This document shows positions 45,061-55,112 of a stretch of DNA of 64,000 nt, one piece after another. Location: assembly GCA_963821735.1 (NCBI GenBank), contig CAWGFK010000055.1, positions 558,001 to 622,000 on the forward strand, in the 5' to 3' direction. The DNA comes from Laspinema sp963821735. GTDB taxonomy: Bacteria > Cyanobacteriota > Cyanobacteriia > Cyanobacteriales > Laspinemataceae. The translations under genes were made by a program, and so were the position numbers. Under the pieces are notes generated by a model that was given only the letters and a program-made list of their open reading frames with translations, was not told the origin of the DNA and did not search any database. Position 1 is the stretch's first letter; every line of letters begins with the position of its first letter.

Positions 45061-45942
45061 TCAACAACTCACATACCGGCGAATAAAACTTTCCAAAGAC
45101 TCCATCTTCATCCCAAAGGTTGACTCTAACGTTTCTATCTCTTCCGCAGTGCAGAAAAACTCATTAGAAACCAACACGCGCAAGGTTCCTAGAGATTTCT
45201 GTAAACCCGGATTCACCAATCCCAAGGCATTGCGGACCCCATCAAACACCATCATCGGTGGATTGATAATCACCGGATATCTATTAAAAATGCGGGCAAA
45301 AATTTGGGGAATTTCTTCCCGGGATAGAATTTCTGGACCTCCCACCGGGAAAATTTGATTCGCTGCCTCCGGGACTAATACGGAATCCGCTGCGATTTTG
45401 GCTAAGTCATCGGTACTCACCGGAGAGGTGCGATTTCTCAAGTCTCCGAGACTTAAATAAATCCCCGTTTCTTTGAATCGTTGTGCAAAAGGAATTAAAG
45501 CCGAGTCAAAGGCAGAAGGACGTAAAATGGTGTAAGTCAAGCCACTTCTTTCTAAATATTTTTCCACTTCGCGCTTGGCTTTAAACACGGGGGAATCCAG
45601 ATAACCGCGATCGCAACCCAGAACAGAAATCAAGACAAAATGCTCGACTCCGGCTGCTTTCCCATAATCAATCAGGTCAATATTCGCCCGATAGTCGATC
45701 GCCTGTGCACCTCCGGTTTCCTTCCCACCATGAGCGCTGATGATATACTTTACCCCGTCACAGGCTTTTTGTATATCCCGTTCTCGCTTTAAGTCGCCAA
45801 TGAATATCTCAGCACCGCGATTTTCTAACTCGCTGTAGTCCGAACTCAACCGCGCAAAAGCACGCACGGGTGCCTGCCTACTGGTCAAAACCCGCACCAC
45901 ACGCCGTCCTAAACTTCCTGTTGCTCCAGTAACTAAGAACAT
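45061..45942 (-). CDS. NAD(P)-binding SDR/NmrA-like protein
   Basis: A 293-residue atypical short-chain dehydrogenase. FLVTGATGSLGRRVVRVL is the dinucleotide loop, followed by the phosphate-recognising VRAFAR, and GAEIFIGDLKRERDIQKACD. KAKREVEKYLERSGLTYTIL replaces the usual catalytic YxxxK, placing it among the atypical NmrA/Ycf39-like proteins. VFKAKREVE holds the only Lys near the expected site. Cyanobacterial members often bind cofactor in assembly or quinone chemistry; which role applies here is not shown. Confidence 0.82.
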   Translation of the reverse strand: MFLVTGATGSLGRRVVRVLTSRQAPVRAFARLSSDYSELENRGAEIFIGDLKRERDIQKACDGVKYIISAHGGKETGGAQAIDYRANIDLIDYGKAAGVEHFVLISVLGCDRGYLDSPVFKAKREVEKYLERSGLTYTILRPSAFDSALIPFAQRFKETGIYLSLGDLRNRTSPVSTDDLAKIAADSVLVPEAANQIFPVGGPEILSREEIPQIFARIFNRYPVIINPPMMVFDGVRNALGLVNPGLQKSLGTLRVLVSNEFFCTAEEIETLESTFGMKMESLESFIRRYVSC

Positions 45943-46657
45943 CTTTATTTATGGGTAAATGAATCAGTCTCTTGCTTATATTAACCGATTCTAAAAAAAA
46001 GGGCTAGAGGCGGTTTTCCGAAGTAGTCAGCAAATGGAAGCAACCCTGTGGGTAAATTCAGGTCGTCCCAATTATGTTATGTAATGATATTCATAAGTTT
46101 TTGATAACAATTTAATAAAATTTGTGGGGGACATTGACTGATTTAATAATACGGTGAGACGGGGAATTTCGCAGCTAATTGAAAAAATTATCTTGTTCTA
46201 AAACATGAAAAAGTGATATTGGAGCCTTATTGTATTTTATTCACCATTATAACGAATCATTACATTTTTAGGACTACCGGCCCTTGCAATGCGATCGCAT
46301 CCGTTCATGGCACCACTTTCTAAAACCATCCCCGCAGCACGGGTCATGACGCTTACTCTATACCCCAGGAACCCGCCAACAGCTATGTTTTGAGAGGTTG
46401 CATCTTGAAACTACAGGTTTCGTTGATATTAGGCGGTTTTCCTCTGAAGACTTTAAATTTAGAGATTGATGACACTAAAACTGCCTCGAATCTATTCCTT
46501 TAGATAGATACGAATTGTCAAACCTGGTGAATATAAAAAAGATAGCGTAGCTACAAAAAGATTCTTTTTGGATTTGAAAAATCACAGAATTTTCAAGATA
46601 TGTCACATTTAAGTGATGTAAGCAAAACGCACAATAGTTAGATTAAAACTTGAAAAG
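45943..46657. other. AT-rich gene-free region upstream of the DUF4157 protein
   Basis: About 715 bases, clearly richer in A and T than the neighbouring genes, with no supported gene or repeat. Low GC compared with the surroundings fits an acquired segment. It should contain the promoter of the DUF4157 gene. Confidence 0.5.
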
Positions 46658-48461
46658 ATGACTAAGAAATTCATCTCGCGTCAGACTAGCTTACCGTTGC
46701 AACAAGCAAAAAGCCCTTTTTCTCCCCGCCCTTTTTCTCCTGCTGTGCAAGCAAAAGCGCAAGACAATTCCACGGCCCCTTCAGTTAAGCATTCGCCCCC
46801 CAATAGTAATCTGCTTTCTCGCCTGAGCCACTGCGAACCCGTATCTGAATCGCAACAAATTGGGTCGGAAGTTGGCAACGAAGCTCCACAAAATCAGCAT
46901 CAGATTCAACGGAAACATCAAGATAGTCTCACTCAAGTCTCAGCGCTTCCACCCACACCTCCATCGGCTTCACGCTTTCCTATTCAAGCCAAACTGACCG
47001 TCGGTGCTGCCGGGGATGAATATGAGCAGGAAGCTGACCGAGTGGCGCGGCAAGTGGTCAACCGCATCCAGGCTCCCCAAGTCAATCACCAAAGTAGCCA
47101 GTCCAATCCAGTACAGCGGAAAATTTCCATTCAGACATTGGGCGGCGAAGGTGGAGATGTTTCTAGCGAATGGGAAGGGCAGTTAAACCAAGCCCGAGGT
47201 GGAGGGGCAAGTAAGGCGATCGCTATTACAAAGACGCCCAGAACAACCCACTATCGGAGGGATTGCTGAACCGATACAAGCAAAAGGAGACAAAACCCCA
47301 AATCCAACGGGATTACCTGATAACCTCAAAGCCGAAATCGAAAATCTATCGGGATATTCCCTTGATGATGTCAGGGTCCATTATAACTCCCCAAAACCCG
47401 CACAATTACAGGCGTTAGCTTACACCCAAGGGACCGAAATTCATGTAGCGCCTGGACAAGAGGAACATTTACCTCATGAAGCATGGCACGTTGTCCAGCA
47501 GAAACAGGGAAGGGTGAAGCCGACGATGCAGATGAAGGGGGCACAGATTAATGATGATCAGGGGTTGGAGAAAGAAGCAGATGTGATGGGACAAGATTTG
47601 TTAAAGAAACAGTGGCAGTTTCAACATGAGGGAAACAAGAATGATGAGTCTTTTCAGAAACTACTTGTTTCTAAAAAAAATGACTCAAAAGTAAAACAGC
47701 TAGTTAAAAGTAATCAACCAGCGCAATTAAAAAAATCAAAGAAACAAAACCCAACAACCGAAAAGCCAGGACTCAAACGCCCACTAAAACGAATAAGTGG
47801 GTGGTCCCAAGACGAGATTCAAAAATATTTGAGGGAAATTGCGCCAAAGACAGGACCGATCCGAGATTTTATCACCAACCATGCTGACAAGAATGGAGGG
47901 CTTTGTGCCGGATGGGTAGTGCTACATCGCGAGGACCCAGAGGCATTGACGCAAATGTGGTCGGATGTGGCCCAAAAGATAAAGGATAATGACGGGAAGG
48001 GAATGGGAAAAAGCACAGAAGACGCAGTGAAGTTATATATGAAGGCGCAATATCATTTCGCTGCAGATCAAGATAACAAGATGGAAGGATTTCAAGGACC
48101 AGGAGAGGAGGTATGGCAAGAGTTGGGAGAACCAGAAGACGCAACAACCAAATCTGTAAAGAAAAGTACATTCCGGGTGAAATATGGAGAGATTACCAAG
48201 AAAGCAAATGAATTTCACGAATTGCTAAACTCTTCAAAGAAGCGGGTGTTTATCGAGATATACACACCTTTCCATACAGCGCAGATTGAGATGGCGGAAG
48301 GCTCTTTAGTGTCAATATGCGAAACAGAAAAATCAGGAGTGCAGGTGGTAACCGATTGGATAGTGGCAGAAAAAATGCTCACATCCGTGTTTTTTGAAGG
48401 AAAGGATGAGGATGCTACGATTGAATTAAACTTTGAGGGGCACGTTCCAAAGAAAAAATGA
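46658..48461 (+). CDS. DUF4157 (eCIS-core) protein with a putative C58/YopT-like cysteine protease tail, one frameshift
   Basis: DUF4157 proteins associate with extracellular contractile injection systems and often carry toxic tails. The N-terminus (about 150 residues) is disordered and Gln/Pro/Ser-rich, then AAGDEYEQEADRVARQVVNR, the usual leader before the core. One base shift near 47205-47230 is followed by IGGIAEPIQAKG and the core LPDNLKAEIENLSGYSLDDV, with the HExxH site in HLPHEAWHVVQQKQGRVKP. After a Lys-rich linker comes an unassigned domain (from about 47800): GGLCAGWVVLH, later PFHTAQIEMAEGSLVSICE. Cys, His and Glu lie 123 and 16 residues apart, close to the YopT Cys-His-Asp spacing. 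No injection-system structural genes are in the window. Cysteine-protease function is inference. Confidence 0.75.
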
Positions 48462-48722
48462 AAAATCTTATTGTTGTATTAGAGTAGTAGCACAAACTAT
48501 TACTGAGCTTTTAGGTTGGGTTGAAGAATAAAACCCAACAAAGCAAGCAACCCATCCACAGCAATCCTAAATGATTTGTACCTCACCCGGTGTCCCCTCT
48601 CCCGAAGGGAGAGGGGAGAAGACAGATTTTATAAATCATTGAGGAATTCTATCTACTTAATCTAAGAATTTACCGCAGCTCAAATAATTTATTTTTATAA
48701 TTACCCAATAGTATTCCTCACA
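48462..48722. other. Spacer between the DUF4157 gene and the transposase remnant
   Basis: Holds repeat B copy 2 (listed separately) and AT-rich sequence. No gene. Confidence 0.4.
48560..48616. repeat. Dispersed repeat B, copy 2, with an adjoining 10-bp hairpin
   Basis: CAATCCTAAATGATTTGTAC followed by CTCACC matches 20974-21017 in reverse orientation. It runs into a perfect hairpin, CCCCTCTCCC (48594-48603) with GGGAGAGGGG (48607-48616). Confidence 0.7.
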
Positions 48723-49065
48723 ATGATACATTTTGGAGAGTTTTTTGAAAAACTAGACCCCAAAGTTTTAAAACAGAAGTTAACTCAATGGGTCCAAAAA
48801 TTACTTGGATCAGTTGTTGAGCAAATTATCCGGATAGACATCGAAAGTCTTCGGGGGTCTTATGACCGAAATCATGGAAAAAGTTGACATTTAGTGACAG
48901 CCTGGGCTTCTTAAAATCATTTAGTCCTCGGTCAAGTTAAGGTAGGCAGCCATTCCAATGAAATTACAGCGATTCAGTGACCTGTTAGAATTAATCGACG
49001 TAACCGGCGCAATTATTACAATGGATGCAATGGGTAATCAAACGGAGATTATTAAACAGATTGTT
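48723..49065 (+). pseudogene. Remnant of an ISAs1-family transposase
   Basis: Reading across frames gives HFGEFFEKLDPKVLKQKL, then IDIESLRGSYDRNHGKS, a stop, LVTAWAS, a stop, NHLVLGQVKVGSHSNEITAI, a frameshift, and DLLELIDVTGAIITMDAMGN followed by QTEIIKQIV. These are successive motifs of ISAs1 transposases (the IDGKTLRGS-like first Asp region, here mutated, and VTIDAMGCQ). Both the N- and C-terminal parts are missing and at least two stops occur, so it is dead. The end is abutted by the MITE-like element. Confidence 0.8.
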
Positions 49066-49177
49066 GGGAGCATCTCAATTTGGCAAAGAGACCTAACCCC
49101 CCAGCCCCCTTCCCTACGAGGGAAGGGGGAGCAAGACTTGTAAATTCCCCTTTTATGCAAAATTGAGATGCTCTCCC
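49066..49177. mobile_element. MITE-like element, copy 2
   Basis: A 112-bp copy of the element at 20808-20918. The left end GGGAGCATCTCAATTTGGC is identical; the right end GCAAAATTGAGATGCTCTCC has diverged slightly. The interior again carries CCCCTTCCCT...AGGGAAGGGGG. It begins exactly where the transposase remnant stops. Confidence 0.8.
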
Positions 49178-49263
49178 CAATTTTAGCAAAATTTCATCTG
49201 GATTTCATCTTTTTGTGCAACCCTAAAATCACAGCCAAACTCTTAACTCCCCCCTCCTAATCC

Positions 49264-52200
49264 ATGCTTAATGGTATTTTGAAATGGTCGATCGCCCAGC
49301 GGTGGTTAGTCGTGATTGGAGCGATAATTGTTACAATTTTGGGCATTCATACCATTTCCCAAATGCCCTTAGATGTGTTTCCCAATTTTGCTCCTCCTCA
49401 AGTGGAAATTCAAACCGAAGCCCCCGGATTAGCCCCGGAAGAGGTGGAATCTTTGGTCACCTATCCTATTGAAAGTGCCATTAATGGAACGCCGGGATTA
49501 GAAACAGTGCAGGTCGGCTTCGGGAGTTGGACTATCGGTGGTGAAAGTAATTTTTAAATGGGGAACGGATGAATATCAAGCGCGACAATTAGTCACCGAA
49601 CGATTGCAGCAAGCAGCCAGCCAATTACCCCAAGGGGTGGAAACGCCACAAATTTCTCCCATGTCTTCTCCAATTGGCACAATTATTCAATATGCCTTTA
49701 CGGTGACGGGAGAGGGAGAAACCACCTTGATGGAGTTAAGACAATGGGTCGATCGCGATATTATTAATCGATTGCTGGCCGTCCGAGGGGTGACTCAAGC
49801 CATTGCCTATGGCGGCGATGTTCGGCAATATCAGGTTTTAGCCGATCCGGTAAAGTTACAGGCTTATAATGTTTCTCTCACTCAAGTTAGAGAGGCGGCA
49901 GAAGCAGCGAATACGAATGCGGCTGGTGGTTTTTTACAAAGTCCAGACCGGGAATTAATTATCCGAGGAATTGGTCGAATTGAATCCTTGGAAGATTTAC
50001 AAAAATCTGTAGTAACCTCCCGCAATGGGACGCCGATTCTGTTAGAAGATGTGGCCGAGGTGAAAATTGGGGCAGCTTTAAAGCGTGGGGATGGGAGTGT
50101 GAATGGACAATCTGCCGTGGTGGTAGTGGTGAATAAGCAACCCCTGGCGGATACTCCCACGGTAACGAAAGCAGTGGAGGAGGCGATCGCAGAACTACAA
50201 CCGAGTTTACCGCCTGATGTCAATGTGATGGTCACCTTTCGCCAATCGGACTTTATTGATGCTTCCATTGAAAATGTTAGAAATTCCCTCAGAGATGGAA
50301 TTATCATCGTTTCGATTATTCTATTTCTGTTCTTAATGAATTGGCGCACTGCCGTGATTACTTTGAGTGCCATTCCCTTATCCTTAATTATTGGATTAAT
50401 GGTGATGAATCTCTTCGGTCAAGCCATTAATACCATGACCCTGGGGGGATTAGCGGTCGCCATTGGTTCCGTGGTCGATGACTCGATTGTAGATATGGAA
50501 AACTGCTACCGAGGATTACGGAAAAACCAAGCGGCAGGCAATCCAATTCCTCCGCTTCAAGTGGTTTATGATACGTCGGTAGAAGTCCGAGTTAGTGTAC
50601 TATTTTCTACAGTAATTATTGCCGTAGTCTTTGCCCCGATTTTTACCTTAACCGGCGTAGAAGGGCGGATTTTTGCCCCGATGGGTGTGGCCTATTTAGT
50701 TTCTATTTTTGCCTCGACTTTTGTGGCATTGACTCTATCTCCGGCCTTATGTGCGTTTTTATTAGCTTCTCAATCCTTACCGGAGGAAGAAACCTGGGTT
50801 TCCCGGGTGGCAGAACGACTGTATCGGCCTTTATTGCGGGTTTCAATTCAATGGCCGAGTCTGGTTTTAGGGATAGCTACGGCGGCATTTATTGCTTCTT
50901 TGATTATCTTGCCTTCCCTGGGACGGGTGTTTTTACCGGAGTTTCAGGAACGGTCTTTAGTGAATGCAATGGTACTCTATCCGGGAGTGTCTTTAGAAAT
51001 GACAAATCGGGCGGGGTTAGCGATGCAAGATGCCTTGAAAGATGACCCGCGTTTTAGTTGGGTACAGTTGCGATCGGGACGGGCACCGGGAGATGCCGAT
51101 GCTGGGGGGGTAACGTTGGGACATTTGGATGTGGAGTTGAGTGATGAGGGGATAGAAGATCGCGAAGGGGCGATCGCCAAGTTACGGGAAGAATTCGACA
51201 AATTACCGGGGGTTGCCCCTAGTATTGGCGGATTTATCTCTCACCGCATGGATGAAGTCCTCTCTGGAGTCCGAAGTGCGATCGCCGTCAAAGTCTTCGG
51301 TCCCGAACTCCCGGAACTCCGCATTTTGGGGGCGCAAGTCCGCGATATCATGCGCGATATTCCTGGGGTGGTAGACTTGCAACTGGAACCCCAAGTCCCC
51401 ATCCGTCAGGTGCAAATTCATTTCGATCGCCCTGCTGCTGCCCGCTATGGATTAACCGTGGGTGACTTGTCAGACACTCTGGAAACTGCCCTGAATGGAC
51501 GGGTAGTTTCCCAAGTCTTAGAACAACAACAATTGTTCGATTTGGTCGTCTGGTTAAAAGAAGACTTTCGCAACAATTTAGAGACCATTCGCAACTTATT
51601 AGTGGATACCCCTAACGGCATAAAAATTCCCCTCGCCCAAGTCGCCCGGATTGATTATGGCACCGGCCCTAATACCATTAATCGGGAAAATGTCTCCCGT
51701 TTAATTGTGGTTTCTGCCAATGTTTCGGTGCGAGATTTAGGCAGTATCGTAGATGAAATTCGGGAAAAGGTTCGCGAATCGGTACAACTTCCGTCAGGAT
51801 ATTTCATCCAATATGGGGGACAATTTGAATCGGAACAGCGGGCGAGTCAAAATTTACTTGTCTTTGGGTCATTAGCCCTGATTGTGATTGGGGTTTTAAT
51901 GTATTTTGCCGTAAAGTCTCTAGCGAGTACGGTGATGATTATGCTGAATCTCCCCTTAGCGATTACCGGGGGAATTTTTTCCGTTGCCTTGGGGGGTGGC
52001 GTTCTCTCTGTCGCTTCGATGGTGGGATTTATTACCTTGTTTGGGGTTGCCACTCGCAATGGGCTGTTATTGGTGGATAATTATAATTCTAAACTGGCTG
52101 AGGGAATGCCGCTCAAATCGGTAATTTTTCAGGGGTCAATGGAACGGTTGACGGCGATTTTAATGACCGCTTTAACTTCGGCTTTAGGGATGTTACCCTT

Positions 52201-52408
52201 GGCGATCGGAACCGGGGCCGGAAAGGAAATTTTACAACCGTTGGCGGTGGTTGTCTTGGGGGGATTATTTAGTTCCACTGCGTTAACCTTGTTAGTAATT
52301 CCGGCGCTTTATTCCCAATTTGGCCGGAGGTTAAAGCCGAAAAAAGTTTTTACAGAAACTAGGGAGGAACGGTTTGATGAGGGAGTGAAACCCCTTGCGG
52401 ATTCTTAA
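49264..52408 (+). CDS. Heavy-metal-type RND efflux transporter (CusA/CzcA family), one frameshift
   Basis: A trimeric inner-membrane proton antiporter of about 1047 residues. It begins LNGILKWSIAQRWLVVIGAI (TM1), MPLDVFPNFAPPQVEIQTEA and LVTYPIESAINGTPGLETV. One extra base near 49518-49520 shifts the frame; the continuation SASGVGLSVVKVIFKWGTD is exactly the expected porter domain. Then LMVMNLFGQAINTMTLGGLA and VDDSIVDMENCYRGLR (TM4 region with family-specific acidic residues), a second porter half and FGVATRNGLLLVDNYN. No membrane-fusion partner gene lies upstream, where an IS remnant sits instead. The following lipoprotein gene is 43 bases downstream. Metal specificity is not evident. Confidence 0.88.
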
Positions 52409-52451
52409 AATGTTGTTAAGAATGGAATGTCATACTCAAGGAGAACTCAAA

Positions 52452-52935
52452 ATGTGGCGATCGCTCAAATTAGGCTCTATTGCTGTGGTTAGTCTGGGAT
52501 TAATCGGGTTAACCGCCTGTGGGACCGGAGAACCAGGCTCAAATCGTGCTAGAAAGTGAGACAGAAACTCCGACGGAAACTGCACCAGCACCCACGGAAA
52601 CGACCCCAGAGGAATCCTCCACCCAAGGGGGACAGGTGATTGAAGTGGGTGCGTATCATTTAGAGTTAGTGGCGTTACCGGAACCCGGAGGAGTGCATTT
52701 AGATTTTTATCTGCAAACCGGAGATACTCACGAAGCGATTCCTGGTGCAACGGTTACCGCACAAGTGGAAACCCCGAATGGGGAACAACGAACTCTGGAA
52801 CTGCCGTATGACGCACCAGGGGAACATTATGCCGCGTTCCTACCTGCGGAAGTTTCCGGGGAGTATAAGGTAGCAATTCTCACGGATATTCAGGGTGAAA
52901 AAGTTAATGGGCGGTTTATGTTCAATCGGGAATAG
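52452..52935 (+). CDS. Putative lipoprotein with a YtkA-like beta domain, one frameshift
   Basis: The ATG at 52452 follows AAGGAG. The signal peptide WRSLKLGSIAVVSLGLIGLT ends in the lipobox LTACG. The frame breaks near 52520-52540 and continues NQAQIVLESETETPTETAPA, a Thr/Pro/Glu-rich linker, then a beta-sandwich-like part VIEVGAYHLELVALPEPGG, YLQTGDTHEAIPGATVTAQV and YKVAILTDIQGEKVNGRFMF. This looks like the FixH/YtkA class of small export-associated domains. It follows the RND pump gene closely and is probably co-transcribed, perhaps as a periplasmic metal-handling accessory; that role is inference. Confidence 0.7.
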
Positions 52936-53008
52936 GGAGAATCTTATACCCGATGGGTAGAGGTTACCGTTGAGTCTGAATTAAATCACAAGGCCGATCG
53001 CCCAAATG

Positions 53009-53041
53009 AAAAAGCTCAGATATTCAATACCTGAGCTTTTT
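53009..53041. terminator. Bidirectional terminator between the lipoprotein and rbp genes
   Basis: AAAAAGCTCAG (53009-53019) pairs perfectly with CTGAGCTTTTT (53031-53041), giving T-tracts both ways between convergent genes. Confidence 0.9.
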
Positions 53042-53193
53042 CGGGTTAAGCTAGGAGACGAAAAGGTTTCGTCTGATGGGTTCCCAGAAAAAAACTCTCC
53101 GATTTTGACTTGAGGATCCTGGCACCGAAGGTTTCAGTGCCTGTACCCTTATCATTCGGGAGATTTCATCGTTTAGAGTTCCACTAATCTAGC

Positions 53194-53511
53194 TTAGTAG
53201 CCTTTCGAGAAGTTGTTACGACGGCCACCGCGACCGCCACCACCGCCGCCGCCAAAGGAGCCACGGTCTTCACGGGGTTTGGCTTTGTTGACTTTCATAT
53301 CGCGACCCATCCACTCAGCCCCATCAAGGGCTTCAATCGCAGCGGTTTCTTCAGTTTCAGTGGACATTTCCACAAAGGCAAACCCGCGCACACGACCCGT
53401 TTCCCGGTCGGTGGGCAGATTCACGCGCTTAACGGAGCCGTATTCTGCAAATACGGCGCTCAGATCTTCTTGGGTAACTTCATAAGAAAGATTACCAACG
53501 TAAATAGACAT
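53194..53511 (-). CDS. rbp: RRM RNA-binding protein with glycine-rich tail (Rbp type)
   Basis: A 105-residue single RNA-recognition-motif protein of the cyanobacterial cold-inducible class. RNP2 is IYVGNL at the N-terminus and RNP1 is RGFAFVEM; the RRM ends at about residue 82 (DMKVNKAKPRE). The tail is GSFGGGGGGGRGGRRNNFSK, the Gly/Arg type found in cold-induced members and absent in the constitutive type. Such proteins bind mRNA and affect localisation near thylakoids in Synechocystis. A long leader region lies upstream, as in cold-regulated rbp genes. Confidence 0.93.
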   Translation of the reverse strand: MSIYVGNLSYEVTQEDLSAVFAEYGSVKRVNLPTDRETGRVRGFAFVEMSTETEETAAIEALDGAEWMGRDMKVNKAKPREDRGSFGGGGGGGRGGRRNNFSKGY

Positions 53512-54172
53512 GGACTAACTCCAAAATTCAACGGATGTAGAGGTCAAGTTTTCGGAGAGAAGCCTGTCCAGACGAAAGGGAGAAATACCTATCAATACTC
53601 GAAACAAACACTGCAACCGAATTTCAATCTCATCCATAAGAATAACACAGTTTTTTCAGTTTGGGTAAAGCCATCAGTAGTTTTTCCTAAAATTGGCTCA
53701 AACCCTTTACCCGAGGTATTTTCTGGAATTGAAATTCCGAGGCGATCGCCTCTTTTAGGGTCACAAATCTCCCCGCATCAATCCCTCAACCCTCAATATC
53801 CCACAAGGGTGATTGAGTGATATTAGGAACCTCTTACCCCTGAACTGTGAGCCAGTGACAATGTAAAACGAGGGACAATGCTGGAAACAAGACACCGGGA
53901 CCCCGTTGGATCTTGCGGCCCTTTCCAGTCTGGAACGGTCCGATCGCCTCTATAGATAGAGAGTCAGATAGAGAGTCGGGTCAATTCATGTCCTGCCTAC
54001 AGTTCGGGTGACATTGCCAAGAGTACGGACGTCCTCAACCTCTTGCAGTAACGGCCTCTGCATTCTGTTTGCATTCCTGCTAGACTCTGTGTCAAAGTCC
54101 GGTTAGCTTCATGGCTCAACTGAAAGACTCACTAAGACCTAGAAACGCTACTCTATATTGAGGAAAGGAAAA
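53512..54172. other. Intergenic region holding the rbp leader
   Basis: About 660 bases between divergent genes. A short direct duplication AGATAGAGAGTC occurs twice around 53956-53980. No gene is supported. The rbp promoter and leader must lie in the left part. Confidence 0.45.
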
Positions 54173-54637
54173 ATGTGTGTATCCTGTCTATTGATCTCAA
54201 CCCTGATGGTTTTTACACCAGCACAAGCGGTTGACCAAAACCCTGACAGTATCTCCATCCCGACTTACAATCAGGAATCATCCTCTGTCGTTGCTCAGGA
54301 AAACCAAGCGGCGATCGCCACATTGCTCAACAAGCTTCCCGACTCCCCGGAGTTAGACCCCTTACGAGTAGAACTGAACAATCTCTATGCTGAATTAGGA
54401 TTAGCTCAGAATGATGCTGAAGCTGATCTCGCCCTCGATCGCGCTGTAGAAGCCGTTCGCGATCGCTTCATTGATAACCCCAATGTGGGACAAATCAGGG
54501 AAATTCTCATGGACTTGCGCGAGGCTGAGTACGAAAAACTCTCTGGGGATCTCTCCTCCCTGTTGTTTCCTCAACCCACCGCCTCCTCCGTCAATCTCCT
54601 CCAGTCCCAAGGCAATCGATGGGGTTGGCTTTCCTAA
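54173..54637 (+). CDS. Exported hypothetical protein, 154 residues
   Basis: The ATG at 54173 follows AGGAAAGGAAAA. The N-terminus CVSCLLISTLMVFTPAQAVD is a signal peptide with an AQA cleavage site. The mature part is helical and acidic: AAIATLLNKLPDSPELDPLR, VELNNLYAELGLAQND and DRAVEAVRDRFIDNPNVGQI. No family is recognised. The helix-rich form suggests a small periplasmic protein. A T-rich terminator follows at 54781. Confidence 0.65.
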   Translation: MCVSCLLISTLMVFTPAQAVDQNPDSISIPTYNQESSSVVAQENQAAIATLLNKLPDSPELDPLRVELNNLYAELGLAQNDAEADLALDRAVEAVRDRFIDNPNVGQIREILMDLREAEYEKLSGDLSSLLFPQPTASSVNLLQSQGNRWGWLS

Positions 54638-54780
54638 GCAATGCCCACCGTGACCCTTCCTTACCGCGAATGGTGTCTGTTTCCGATGTTTATTCTATCT
54701 ATATAGCCTCACGGTGACATCTATGGACTCTAGGATGGAATGCATCTCGATAGGTATAAATCGATCAAGATGCATTGGGG

Positions 54781-54810
54781 AAAGGAGCACAGCGGCGGCT
54801 CCTTTTTTTT
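54781..54810 (+). terminator. Rho-independent terminator after the exported hypothetical protein
   Basis: AAAGGAGC (54781-54788) pairs with GCTCCTTT (54798-54805), followed by five more T residues. Confidence 0.85.
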
Positions 54811-55112
54811 GTCTAGCAAATTTCTACCCAACGCCCTTGACATCTATCGCACCCTTATGATTTTTTCTGACTTCTGCGCGAAGGTCATCTGCGGCGAACG
54901 CTTCAGGTCCCGGACTGGGGGAGTGCAAATTTTCTGCAAAAATATCGCCCAAACCTCGATATAATCAAGAGGAGAGCAGTATGGACAAGGGGGGCTTGAA
55001 ATTTCGAGACCCCTGAATTGTTTCAAAAAATTTTAGAATCAAACTTTTCCCAACCGCCAAAAAATATGGTATCCTGGCTAACATCATCTTAAAAACGTCT
55101 CCCAAAAGAAAG
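54811..55112. other. Intergenic region upstream of the TPR gene
   Basis: Around 300 bases without a gene or strong structure. The TPR gene promoter is expected here. Confidence 0.4.
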
